The notes beneath the pieces were generated by a model. That model was not told where the DNA came from, did no database searches, and saw nothing but the letters and a program-made list of their open reading frames with translations. Below are positions 18,733 to 26,560 of a DNA stretch of 64,000 nt, one piece after another. The position numbers were made by a program, and so were the translations under genes. The stretch lies in NCBI GenBank assembly GCA_945861275.1, contig CAMATZ010000008.1, forward strand, positions 1 through 64,000. Reading direction: 5' to 3'. Position 1 is the first letter of the stretch. Every line of letters starts with the position of its first letter. This stretch comes from Bordetella parapertussis. Lineage in GTDB: Bacteria > Pseudomonadota > Gammaproteobacteria > Burkholderiales > SG8-41.

Positions 18733-18898
18733 GGGGTCGCAGCGAGCCTCTAGACGCGCTTGCCGATACAGCCGCGTTAACCTGGTTGAGTTTGATGGAC
18801 ACGAGTTGTCGCGCTTCGAAGACGGCGTTGACGCGAGTGAGGTTTAGAAGCCAGCCACTGAGCAAAGGCCTCAGCGCAGTCACCTTGCTACCGCGAAG

Positions 18899-19396
18899 TT
18901 ACTTGCGGAAAGATTCCAGTTGTTTATCCACTTCATTCCAGGGAAGTCGCCGGCCCGCATCACGCATTGCGCGGTAAGCCCGGCGGGCGGCGGCAAGTCC
19001 GATAACTTTCTGCTCCATCATTTGCCCTACCAGCCAAAGCGTCCCATGAACATCCACTTCCTTGTCTTCACAAACCCGTCGAAGGCGCGAATCGCCCGTT
19101 AGCAGGGGACACGTTTCCTGACTGGCAAGCGCCAAGGCGATCAAGTCATTGCGACTAACGCCGGCCTGCTCGTATTCAACGGCAAGCTCCGCTGCATACT
19201 CCACCGCTTTTTCTTTGAGTTCCAGGGACTTCAAACCGAAACGGGGTAATTCCGGATACTGTGCTTTGAGTTCTTCTTCAAATAGGATATCAGGCACGGC
19301 GAAATCGTAGTCGAGCGCGAACATCGCTTTGAGCAGCCCGCCCGCGTCCATATCAATCAGGACATTGGCATCACTTACCAGTAGCTGTCCGGGCAT
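18899..19396 (-). CDS. PIN-domain protein, probable partner of the XRE-ImmA protein
   Basis: 165 residues. LLVSDANVLIDMD at the N-terminus has the first PIN aspartate (Asp9); other acidic candidates are Glu41/42, Asp84 and Asp102 (LLTGDSRLRRVCE). PIN domains are metal-dependent RNases and often toxins. The start ATG 19396 lies inside the end of the upstream gene (26-base overlap), so the two are co-translated. HTH-ImmA/IrrE proteins are commonly followed by PIN-like DUF4411-type proteins in this way, often annotated as toxin-antitoxin pairs. Confidence 0.8.
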   Translation of the reverse strand: MPGQLLVSDANVLIDMDAGGLLKAMFALDYDFAVPDILFEEELKAQYPELPRFGLKSLELKEKAVEYAAELAVEYEQAGVSRNDLIALALASQETCPLLTGDSRLRRVCEDKEVDVHGTLWLVGQMMEQKVIGLAAARRAYRAMRDAGRRLPWNEVDKQLESFRK

Positions 19397-20438
19397 GGTC
19401 CATGTTCCGCATGGCGTGGAACTTGATCAACGGGAGGCGCAGTAGCTCGGCCGCTTTCGATTCGCTGATGAGATCCTCGGCAAGCGCGTGGAATACTAAT
19501 TGCTCGAACAATTGTGGCTGCTCAGCCGGAAACGGTTCGCCCGGTTCTTTTTTGTGCCAACCGCGGGCGCGGAAGAACTTGACCATAGTGAGGTAGTGCG
19601 CATCCGTGAGAATTCCAAGGTCGTTCGCTCGATGCATCCAGCCACCCATGCTCAACCCATAAGCTTTCTTCAGGACAGCAAGTTCGTTGGGCTCAAGCCA
19701 CGTACGGCGCTCACCGAGTTCCTTGCGAACTTCGGATTCGGGTACGAGAAACGCGCCGGCAAAGCGATTTGCTGCCTTTTCTTCGTCAAGGTCTGCCGCG
19801 AGTCGCCCCTTAAGAATCAAATGTCCCAACTCGTGGGCGAGCGTAAAGCGCTGCCGGTCACCCGGCCAGCCGCTACCCACCACGATTACGGGAATGCCAT
19901 TGACCATCGCCGCCATGCCGTCGAAAGTATCGCCATGGAGGGCCTGAGACTGGAAAACTTTGACGCCACGCTCTTCGAGCATGTCCGTCAGCACGGGTAT
20001 CGGATCGACTCCCAAGTCCCAAGCGTGCCGCAACTTGGCTGCGACCTGTTCGATCTCCGCATAACTTGAAATCTTGGCCGGTAGATCTTCAGGCAACTTG
20101 AATGCTTGCAGCGGCCCCTTGGGAAAATAACGCTCTAATTCAAGGAAGCGTTCGATTTGCTCTAAGACATCGCCCTCGATCTGCTGCAGCACTTTCGCGG
20201 GAAGCTTGGAATGTTTGCGGTATTCAACCTCTTGCAGTTCGACTTTGAGTGGCCGAAAAAAGTACTCCGTACGCACACCTAGTGCCTTGGCCAGCGACAA
20301 CAGAACGCCGGAAGAAGGTGTTGATTTACCGGTTTCATACTTTGATATCGCCATTGCAGTTATGCCGACTTTTACGGCCAGTGCGCGTAATGACAGCCCG
20401 GCCGCTTTCCGTGCTTGATTAATTCGCGCTCCTATCAT
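19371..20438 (-). CDS. XRE-type HTH regulator with ImmA/IrrE metallopeptidase domain
   Basis: 355 residues. The HTH_3 domain is at 4-60 (LSLRALAVKVGITAMAISKYETGKSTPSSG) and the ImmA/IrrE peptidase domain at about 140-250, with the zinc motif HELGH at 202-206 and Glu219/220 downstream. Such proteins either repress mobile-element genes or act as antitoxins that are inactivated by proteolysis or stress. The start lies 12 bases before a perfect inverted repeat that covers the divergent promoter of the TIR gene row, implying autoregulation and control of that row. Confidence 0.88.
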   Translation of the reverse strand: MIGARINQARKAAGLSLRALAVKVGITAMAISKYETGKSTPSSGVLLSLAKALGVRTEYFFRPLKVELQEVEYRKHSKLPAKVLQQIEGDVLEQIERFLELERYFPKGPLQAFKLPEDLPAKISSYAEIEQVAAKLRHAWDLGVDPIPVLTDMLEERGVKVFQSQALHGDTFDGMAAMVNGIPVIVVGSGWPGDRQRFTLAHELGHLILKGRLAADLDEEKAANRFAGAFLVPESEVRKELGERRTWLEPNELAVLKKAYGLSMGGWMHRANDLGILTDAHYLTMVKFFRARGWHKKEPGEPFPAEQPQLFEQLVFHALAEDLISESKAAELLRLPLIKFHAMRNMDHARTATGK

Positions 20439-20449
20439 GGTTTCTCCTG

Positions 20450-20491
20450 TAGTTTACAAACTTGACAAATTATTGCTAATTTTGTAAACTA
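20450..20491 (+). promoter_or_regulatory. Operator and promoter between XRE-ImmA and the TIR gene row
   Basis: Perfect 11-bp inverted repeat TAGTTTACAAA (20450-20460) and TTTGTAAACTA (20481-20491). Between and across the arms is a strong plus-strand promoter: -35 TTGACA (20462-20467), 17-base spacer, -10 TAAACT (20485-20490). The right arm covers the -10 box and the left arm abuts the -35 box, as expected for an HTH repressor site. Confidence 0.8.
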
Positions 20492-20555
20492 TACCCAATG
20501 GAAAGTTCAATGTCAACGCTTTCCTTAATTGTTTCAACTATTTAGGAGAAATTTT

Positions 20556-20729
20556 ATGGCAAAAAACCCTCCCTATGGCGACCACCACCGTGTTGGCGCT
20601 GTGCGCGAACGCTCCCAAACGTTCAATCCGCACACCCAGCAATGGGTAAAGCGGGATACCGAAACAGGTCGTTTTCTGGATCAGAAGGCCGATCCGAAAC
20701 CGTTCAAGGGTGTGACCAAGGAGAAATAA
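20556..20729 (+). CDS. Small basic protein of unknown function
   Basis: 57 residues from ATG 20556 with a good TAGGAGA ribosome site 8 bases upstream. The protein is hydrophilic and rich in Lys, Arg, Pro and Thr, with a central RERSQTFNP and KRDTETGRFLDQK. I recall similar small proteins in other mobile regions but cannot name a family. It is the first gene behind the operator-controlled promoter, one base from the next gene. Confidence 0.7.
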   Translation: MAKNPPYGDHHRVGAVRERSQTFNPHTQQWVKRDTETGRFLDQKADPKPFKGVTKEK

Positions 20730-20730
20730 T

Positions 20731-20889
20731 ATGAATGCAAAGGCACAGGCCGTCGCGGCCTCGCTCGCAATTGGCGGCTTCATTGCCTACAAAGAATATC
20801 AAACTGGTCAGACCAGTTTGAAGCCATTTGTCGGCGCCGGACTGGCCGCGTGGGCAACCAAAATTGCGGCCGCCGTGGCGAGTTCGTGA
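20731..20889 (+). CDS. Small hydrophobic protein
   Basis: 52 residues from ATG 20731, with AAGGAG before the start. Two short Ala/Gly-rich hydrophobic stretches (about 6-20 and 34-50) flank a polar loop, so it may insert into the membrane. It lies one base after the preceding small gene and is immediately followed by the ThsB-like gene (TGA then ATG), which argues for co-translation. No family recognised. Confidence 0.65.
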   Translation: MNAKAQAVAASLAIGGFIAYKEYQTGQTSLKPFVGAGLAAWATKIAAAVASS

Positions 20890-21489
20890 ATGCCGCGCTG
20901 CACAGCCAAGACCACGACCGGACGGCGTTGCTTTAACCGGGTGCCATCTGAGCGAGAGTTTTGCTCTAAGCATAGGGATCAAATATCGCCAGGCACGGTA
21001 ATCGCGACTATCGCCGGCGCGGCCATCGGGAATATAGTGGTGCCAGGCTTGGGAGGCGTGTTGCTTGGTGGGGCAGCCGGCAAACTTATCCGAGATTTTT
21101 CGCGTGAGAATATTATGGAGAGAAAACGAGTATTTGTGAGTTTTGACTTCGACAACGATCGCGCGTTGAAGGACTTTATTGTTGGTCAGGCCCGCCATGA
21201 GGACTCGCCGTTCGACGTTATCGACCACTCCCTGAAAGAGGCAGCGCCGGAAAGTAACTGGCAGAGCAAGGCACGCAATGCCATTAAGAAATCGGACATC
21301 GTGTTGGTTATGGTCGGACGCTACACCTATCGTGCACCCGGCGTCCTGCAGGAGATAAAGATGGCTCGGGAGGAAGGAATTCCAATCGTACAAATCATTG
21401 GATATAGAGATGGCCAATATACGCCGGTACCAAACGCAGGGCGCCTCTTTGCTTGGAACTGGGATAACCTTAAGAAGCTGTTGAGTTGA
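20890..21489 (+). CDS. ThsB-like TIR protein with zinc knuckle and membrane anchor
   Basis: 199 residues. Residues 4-28 form a Cys4/Cys14/Cys25/His28 knuckle (CTAKT...RRC...FCSKH). Residues 35-66 are a Gly/Ala/Val-rich hydrophobic segment able to span or enter the membrane. Residues 78-199 match the TIR-like ThsB fold: KRVFVSFDFDNDR, then SDIVLVMVGRYTYRAPGVLQEIKMA with Glu155 as the candidate catalytic residue, and IPIVQIIGYRDG. In Thoeris defence, ThsB senses infection and makes a cyclic ADP-ribose signal from NAD. The knuckle plus anchor is an unusual addition. Confidence 0.8.
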   Translation: MPRCTAKTTTGRRCFNRVPSEREFCSKHRDQISPGTVIATIAGAAIGNIVVPGLGGVLLGGAAGKLIRDFSRENIMERKRVFVSFDFDNDRALKDFIVGQARHEDSPFDVIDHSLKEAAPESNWQSKARNAIKKSDIVLVMVGRYTYRAPGVLQEIKMAREEGIPIVQIIGYRDGQYTPVPNAGRLFAWNWDNLKKLLS

Positions 21490-21580
21490 GCGATACACGA
21501 AAGGAGGAGCGCGTCGTGAACCGATTTTTGTTACCGGCGGAGTGCTCCCTATTTCCATTTAGATTCTTGATCCTTTTCCC

Positions 21581-22723
21581 ATGACAATTTACCAGCTAGG
21601 AATTTTGGGGTCCCCACCACCAGGGACCGTGGCGACGCTTACTGGTACGCTATCAAGTATCGTTTCGAATTTTGGACTGTCGATCCCTGCCGATGTGTCC
21701 GTTGATCAGGGGGCCAATTTTTCGCCGGACCCTAAACTGGCATCTGCGGCCCTCTACTTCGGTGGGGTCGGCGTTAATGATCCTACGATTCCTGCCATTA
21801 TTGCGACTGGCATACCCGTAGTACCCGTTGTTTCTGACCTGATATCCTTTTCAGCCGAAATCCCATTGGCCTTGCGCCATATCAATGGGCTGTCATTCTC
21901 GGGAGACGATGCACGATTCACCAAAATTGCTTCTGTCCTCCTAGAATGTGTAGGGCTTTTGCCGCGTCAACGTCGAGTGTTTTTGAGTTACCGTAGAACG
22001 GAATCTCGCGAGGTTGCGCTGCAACTATTCGAGGCATTTGCGGCGCGTCAATTTGACGTCTTTCTCGATACGCATGGAGTTCCCCCCGCAGAAGATTTCC
22101 AGGCGATTCTCTGGCATCGTCTTTGCGACTCGGATGTGGTCGTCATGCTTGATACGCCGGGCTACTTCAATAGCCGCTGGACTGACGCTGAGTTCGGCCG
22201 CGCATTGGCAAAATCGATAACAGTTCTGCGAGTGGGTTGGCCCAGCCACGTCGCGTCGCCCCGTCTCGCGATGCAGCCATCCATCGATTTGGCCGCAAGC
22301 GATTTCGATGCGCGTGGTCGTCTGGCTTCTTCTCGAGTCGACCAGGTTTGTACCTCGCTGGAACTTTACCGTAGCAAAAGTATAGCCATTCGTCACTCAG
22401 AAATCGTTGGGACGCTTCGCGTCGCGATGCAGAAGCTCGGCGGCGTTATCGACGGAGTGGGTCAGCGTAGATCGACGTTTCTGACGCTGGCCGACGGAAC
22501 TAAGGTTGTCGCGTATCCCATCGTAGGAGTGCCAACGGCCCAGACGATCTACGAAGCGGAAATGGAAGGTCACAAAGGTTCCGTTGCGATTGTATACGAC
22601 CATGTCGGCCTCCACGAAAATTGGCAAAGACACCTGACATGGCTTGCTAACTATGTTCAGCCGGTTCGCTTCGTCCGGACAAGTGAGGCTGCATGGGTAT
22701 TTGGCGCTTGGGGGGTCAGGTAG
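21581..22723 (+). CDS. TIR-domain protein with extra N- and C-terminal domains
   Basis: 380 residues. A canonical TIR domain occupies about 131-255: RRVFLSYRRTESREVALQLFEAF, FDVFLDTHGVPPAEDFQ, SDVVVMLDTPGYFNSRWTDAEFGRAL; Glu204 is the expected NADase glutamate. The N-terminal 125 residues form a separate alpha/beta region (ALYFGGVGVNDPTIPAI) and the C-terminal 110 another (VVAYPIVGVPTAQTIYEAE), neither of which I can name. The stop codon is directly followed by the start of the SLOG gene, so the two proteins are probably made together. Confidence 0.82.
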   Translation: MTIYQLGILGSPPPGTVATLTGTLSSIVSNFGLSIPADVSVDQGANFSPDPKLASAALYFGGVGVNDPTIPAIIATGIPVVPVVSDLISFSAEIPLALRHINGLSFSGDDARFTKIASVLLECVGLLPRQRRVFLSYRRTESREVALQLFEAFAARQFDVFLDTHGVPPAEDFQAILWHRLCDSDVVVMLDTPGYFNSRWTDAEFGRALAKSITVLRVGWPSHVASPRLAMQPSIDLAASDFDARGRLASSRVDQVCTSLELYRSKSIAIRHSEIVGTLRVAMQKLGGVIDGVGQRRSTFLTLADGTKVVAYPIVGVPTAQTIYEAEMEGHKGSVAIVYDHVGLHENWQRHLTWLANYVQPVRFVRTSEAAWVFGAWGVR

Positions 22724-23326
22724 ATGAGAGCCATCTTTCTTTCCGCGAGCGTACCCGTCATTGGACGAGGAGATTTCTACAAGACCGCCGATGTCATGCT
22801 AATCCAGGCTGCCGTGCGAGCGTTCGTCATAGTTGCCCTTGGACGGAAGCTGATAGTTTGGGGCGGACATCCAGCAGTCACGCCAATGATATGGGCAACC
22901 GCTAAGGATCTTGGTGTGTCATATTCCGACTGGGTACATCTGTTTCAAAGTAAATTTTTTAACGAGTTTTTTCCTGACGAGAACAAGCTCTTCAAAAATG
23001 TTACTTATATCGATGCTGTTGACAACGATAGGGGTAGCAGCTTAACCAAAATGCGGGTCGAAATGCTCAAGAGCTACCAATTTGACGCCGCGGTTTTCGT
23101 CGGTGGCATGGAGGGAATCTTTGAAGAACTGGCGCTGTTTCAGAAGTTCCATCCGAATGCCACTCTTATTCCCGTCGGCTCAACAGGCGGTGCTGCCTTG
23201 GAACTCGCGCAGAAGCTACGAGGCTCGGTAAGTTCATCTCACCAGGCTATTGACTACATAGGGCTGTTTCATGCCGAACTGAAGATTGCCCCCGATGAAC
23301 CTCGCGGAGCCGCCACCGGTGCTTAA
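22724..23326 (+). CDS. SLOG-domain (LOG-like Rossmann) protein
   Basis: 200 residues. The start 'MRAIFLSASVP', the WGGH motif at 46-49, the glycine loop VGGMEGIFEE at 126-135 and GSTGGAA at 152-158 match the SLOG superfamily, whose members bind nucleotide-derived ligands; in Thoeris ThsA a SLOG domain binds the TIR-made signal and activates the effector. Here SLOG is a free-standing protein without SIR2 or other effector domain. The start is immediately after the TIR gene stop. Role as signal receptor is an inference from the family and neighbourhood. Confidence 0.78.
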   Translation: MRAIFLSASVPVIGRGDFYKTADVMLIQAAVRAFVIVALGRKLIVWGGHPAVTPMIWATAKDLGVSYSDWVHLFQSKFFNEFFPDENKLFKNVTYIDAVDNDRGSSLTKMRVEMLKSYQFDAAVFVGGMEGIFEELALFQKFHPNATLIPVGSTGGAALELAQKLRGSVSSSHQAIDYIGLFHAELKIAPDEPRGAATGA

Positions 23327-23379
23327 TTAAGTTTGCGCCACTCGATTTCAATAACCATCGATAGAAGGGGGTAGGCAAC

Positions 23380-23865
23380 ATGGCACGCAAGTCATTTTTT
23401 AGTTTTCATTACAAGCCGGACAATTGGCGCGCCGGACAAGTTAGGAACATGGGAATAGTAGAGGGCAACCAACCAACTAGTGACAATGATTGGGAATCGG
23501 TCACCAAGGGGGGCGATCAGGCGATAAAGGATTGGATTGCCAGGCAGCTCAATGGGCGTACATGCAGCATCGTGCTAATCGGCCAGAATACCGCAAATCG
23601 TAAGTGGATTACTCATGAGATTGTTGAATCCTGGAATGCCAAAATGGGTGTATTTGGAATATATATCCACTATCTAAAGGACAGCGATGAAAAACAGGCT
23701 TCAAAAGGGGGCAATCCGTTTGACTATGTCGATGTAGGCGACAAAAAACTATCGTCGATGGTTCAAACATACGATCCTCCGTACTCCACCAGTACTGACG
23801 TATACGCTCACATAAAGAAAAATCTATCCACGTGGGTTGAAAAAGCAGTTCAGGACAGGGGATAG
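23380..23865 (+). CDS. ThsB-like TIR-domain protein
   Basis: 161 residues, nearly all one domain of the PF08937-type ThsB/MTH538 fold: KSFFSFHYKPDNWRAGQVRNMG, SIVLIGQNTANRKWITHEIVESW (Glu80 as candidate catalytic residue) and GVFGIYIHYLKD. It lacks the knuckle and membrane segment of the first ThsB-like protein in this row. It follows the SLOG gene by 53 bases, with GGGGG-type purines before ATG 23380. Multiple ThsB paralogues beside one receptor are known in Thoeris, each tuned to different phages. Confidence 0.85.
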   Translation: MARKSFFSFHYKPDNWRAGQVRNMGIVEGNQPTSDNDWESVTKGGDQAIKDWIARQLNGRTCSIVLIGQNTANRKWITHEIVESWNAKMGVFGIYIHYLKDSDEKQASKGGNPFDYVDVGDKKLSSMVQTYDPPYSTSTDVYAHIKKNLSTWVEKAVQDRG

Positions 23866-23988
23866 GTGCGCATGCAGCAATGGCGAACCAGGAAACGCGC
23901 ATCACCGGGCTTTTTGATCAAGGAAGACTAGGTATCAGAAAGTAAGCTGACTGGATTGTGAGTTGTCCCATTCTGCGGGAGCACAGTG

Positions 23989-25434
23989 ATGCCTAAAAAT
24001 ATCTTGATCTTCTCAGACGGTACAGGCCAGGCGGGCGGTCTAAAACCGGATCAGCAACTCAGCAACATCTACAAACTTTATAGGGCGGCGCGGACGGGGC
24101 CAGACAGTGAAATAGACCCAGCGCAGCAGATTGCCTTCTACGATGCGGGCTTGGGGACCGCGAAAGACGAGGGAACCGTACCAATTCGCGCACTACAATT
24201 CATTAGAAAGTTTATAAGTGCTTCAATCGGATTTGGGATCAGCAGAAATATTGCTGACTGTTATGAAGCTATCTTGAAATATTACGAACCTGGTGACCGG
24301 ATTTTTCTATTCGGCTTTAGTCGGGGAGCTTACACCGCACGATGCGTCGGTGGGGTACTCCATCTTTGCGGAGTCCCTTTGAAACTGGCGGATGGTCAGT
24401 CAATTCCCAGATACGGTAAGGCGCTTAGAGCGATCGCAGATGAAGCTGTTAGCAAGGTGTATGAACACGGTGCCGGTAGGGATCGTGACAAATTCGCACC
24501 AGAGCGGGATGAACAGGCGCGACGCTTTCGACAAAAGTATAGTTGTGAAATTGACGGACAATCGAATGTTGTGCCTCATTTTATGGGCGTTTTCGATACC
24601 GTCGCCGCGCTGGGCGCATCTGGCGCGAAAAGATTCGGCATGAATTTCATCATTATTAGCTTTGCATTGCTTCTATCGTGGGTTACCGCGCGCATCCTTA
24701 CAGTATTCAATATTAGTTTCTGGGTTGGCTTCTGGATCGTACTTATTGGGGGCAGTCTCGCCTTCTGGATTCCACTTCTAAGATCCAGCTTCAAAATTAT
24801 TTCCAATTACCCAGGGCCGGGCCAGTTTCGATGGCATTTTGCTGGATGGCGATCCGGTTTCTACGATAAGACCTTGGACAACCGAGTTCGTTACGCACGC
24901 CATGCTTTAGCAATTGATGAGACAAGAAAGGATTTCGCAAGAGTGCCATGGGGACTAAAAAGCGATCACCCCACTTACGGGCCGGAGGAACCGGAATGGT
25001 TTCAGCAGATTTGGTTTGCCGGCAATCATTCCGACATCGGCGGTAGCTATGCCGAAGAAGACTCCCGGCTGTCGGATATTGCGCTAACGTGGATGCTAGA
25101 CGCAGTTACCGTTATTCCGATGCCTGTGATTGTGGATAGAGCGAAACTTAACCTGTTTCCCGCTCCCGCTGGAATGCAGCACTCCGAAGTGACAGCCTTG
25201 CTAGACAAATATCCCAGCTGGTGGCCCCATGGCCTACGATTCGTATGGAAAGAGCAACCACGTGTTGAGGTTTCCGGAGCTCCACTGCATGAAAGCGTTT
25301 TGGCGCGATTCAAACTACCTGCCGTATTGCACTATGATCGTATGCAGCCTTATCGTCCTGAGACGCTGAGGCACGACCCGCAAGTGGCACATTTTTACGA
25401 GGACATTGACTCATCTGCTGCGGCAGCAGAGTAA
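23989..25434 (+). CDS. DUF2235 alpha/beta hydrolase with two membrane segments
   Basis: 481 residues from ATG 23989; GTG 23986 is an alternative. It begins KNILIFSDGTGQ, the DUF2235 entry motif, and has the nucleophile elbow GFSRGAYTAR (Ser at about 111), VFDTVAALG (Asp about 203) and NHSDIGGSY (about 346-353), as in type VI secretion phospholipases of the Tle1 group. Two membrane helices at about 219-239 and 243-264 interrupt the hydrolase fold. There is no VgrG, PAAR or immunity gene nearby, so a secreted antibacterial role is not supported; a membrane-damaging effector for the TIR/SLOG genes upstream is an inference. Confidence 0.82.
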   Translation: MPKNILIFSDGTGQAGGLKPDQQLSNIYKLYRAARTGPDSEIDPAQQIAFYDAGLGTAKDEGTVPIRALQFIRKFISASIGFGISRNIADCYEAILKYYEPGDRIFLFGFSRGAYTARCVGGVLHLCGVPLKLADGQSIPRYGKALRAIADEAVSKVYEHGAGRDRDKFAPERDEQARRFRQKYSCEIDGQSNVVPHFMGVFDTVAALGASGAKRFGMNFIIISFALLLSWVTARILTVFNISFWVGFWIVLIGGSLAFWIPLLRSSFKIISNYPGPGQFRWHFAGWRSGFYDKTLDNRVRYARHALAIDETRKDFARVPWGLKSDHPTYGPEEPEWFQQIWFAGNHSDIGGSYAEEDSRLSDIALTWMLDAVTVIPMPVIVDRAKLNLFPAPAGMQHSEVTALLDKYPSWWPHGLRFVWKEQPRVEVSGAPLHESVLARFKLPAVLHYDRMQPYRPETLRHDPQVAHFYEDIDSSAAAAE

Positions 25435-25624
25435 ATCCCCGCGTTGCTCGCCAAATTCAATCAGTTACCGATCAATACGATCTCTCGCCAGTGCCCACCT
25501 TTATCCCCTTTGGGATGCCTGCGGCGAGTCGAACCACGAGAATAACGGGTACCTGCTCGAAAATCTGGTTAACTAGAAAAAATCCTGCTTCACCAAGTTA
25601 GGCGGCTTCAAACCGGGTCCAAAC

Positions 25625-26413
25625 ATGAAATTTTCTCTCGTAAACAGACAACGCCAGGAAGCTCAGCCCAATCTTTCAGGCGAGTGTCCTGGCTGCGGAA
25701 AACCGATGGTTGCAAGGTGCGGAGAAGTCCGGGTTTGGCACTGGGCTCACCAAGGGCGTCGTCTTTGCGATCCGTGGTGGGAAAATGAAACGAAGTGGCA
25801 CCGCGCTTGGAAAGACCAGTTTCCCTCAGATTGGCAAGAGATCGTCCACCCTGCCGAAAGCGGTGAACGACACATCGCAGACGTGAAGACCCATGATGGT
25901 TGGGTGATTGAGTTCCAGCACTCCAACATCAAACCTGATGAGCGCAGATCTCGCGAGGCCTTTTACCAAAGTCTGATTTGGGTGGTGGATGGAATGAAGC
26001 GAGAGAGAGATGTAGTTCAATTCTCTCGAGCGTGGGGCTCTGGCGAATCGCGTGATCCGCTTTCGTCCAAGCGGAGAATTTCCCTGCCCAAGGGCGCACT
26101 GCTACGGGATTGGGCAGGAAGCCGCGCGCACGTTTTCTTTGACTTCGGCGACGAGCGCGAGCTTTGGTGGCTTTTCCCCGAGAGCGACGATCGGCGGGCG
26201 TACGTCCAACGCATTTCGCGCGCACAGTTCGTCAGAATCCATCGGGAGAGGTGCACACATGGGCCAAGCGAATTCGATTCGCTTGTGGAGAACTTCCACG
26301 CATTCATCGCGCACTACGAGTCGCCTCCACCCACACCTCGACCTCGGAGGTTGACAGAGATTCCTCCGGACCCGAACCGCAGACCAACAATTCGGAGAAG
26401 TTTTCGGCTTTAG
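25625..26413 (+). CDS. CoiA-like nuclease
   Basis: 262 residues. An N-terminal CPGCGKPMVARCG...HWAH zinc element (Cys21/24, His39/42) is followed by a PD-(D/E)xK-type nuclease core: IADVKT (Asp86) and WVIEFQHS (Glu96, Gln98), then SREAFYQSLIWVVDG. This is the competence CoiA-family pattern. Members occur in competence and also in defence and mobile regions. It stands alone, 190 bases after the DUF2235 gene; that gap shows no clear promoter. The last 30 residues are Pro/Arg-rich. The gene is the last one before the right island border. Confidence 0.8.
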   Translation: MKFSLVNRQRQEAQPNLSGECPGCGKPMVARCGEVRVWHWAHQGRRLCDPWWENETKWHRAWKDQFPSDWQEIVHPAESGERHIADVKTHDGWVIEFQHSNIKPDERRSREAFYQSLIWVVDGMKRERDVVQFSRAWGSGESRDPLSSKRRISLPKGALLRDWAGSRAHVFFDFGDERELWWLFPESDDRRAYVQRISRAQFVRIHRERCTHGPSEFDSLVENFHAFIAHYESPPPTPRPRRLTEIPPDPNRRPTIRRSFRL

Positions 26414-26560
26414 GACACCTCTTAGTCTCGTTGGTCGCTGTGCCGCAATTGTGACGTGACAGGCCCGCGTAAAATTGGTTGTGCCTTGAGTGACATTGAT
26501 TTGTAAATTGGCAAGCATCGCAAGCGATTGATTTAACAACGGTCTCGTTTTACATCTACC

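Noticed and set aside
23989-25434. Type VI secretion effector
   Set aside because: DUF2235 fits, but there is no VgrG, PAAR, Hcp or immunity gene nearby; the context is a defence row.
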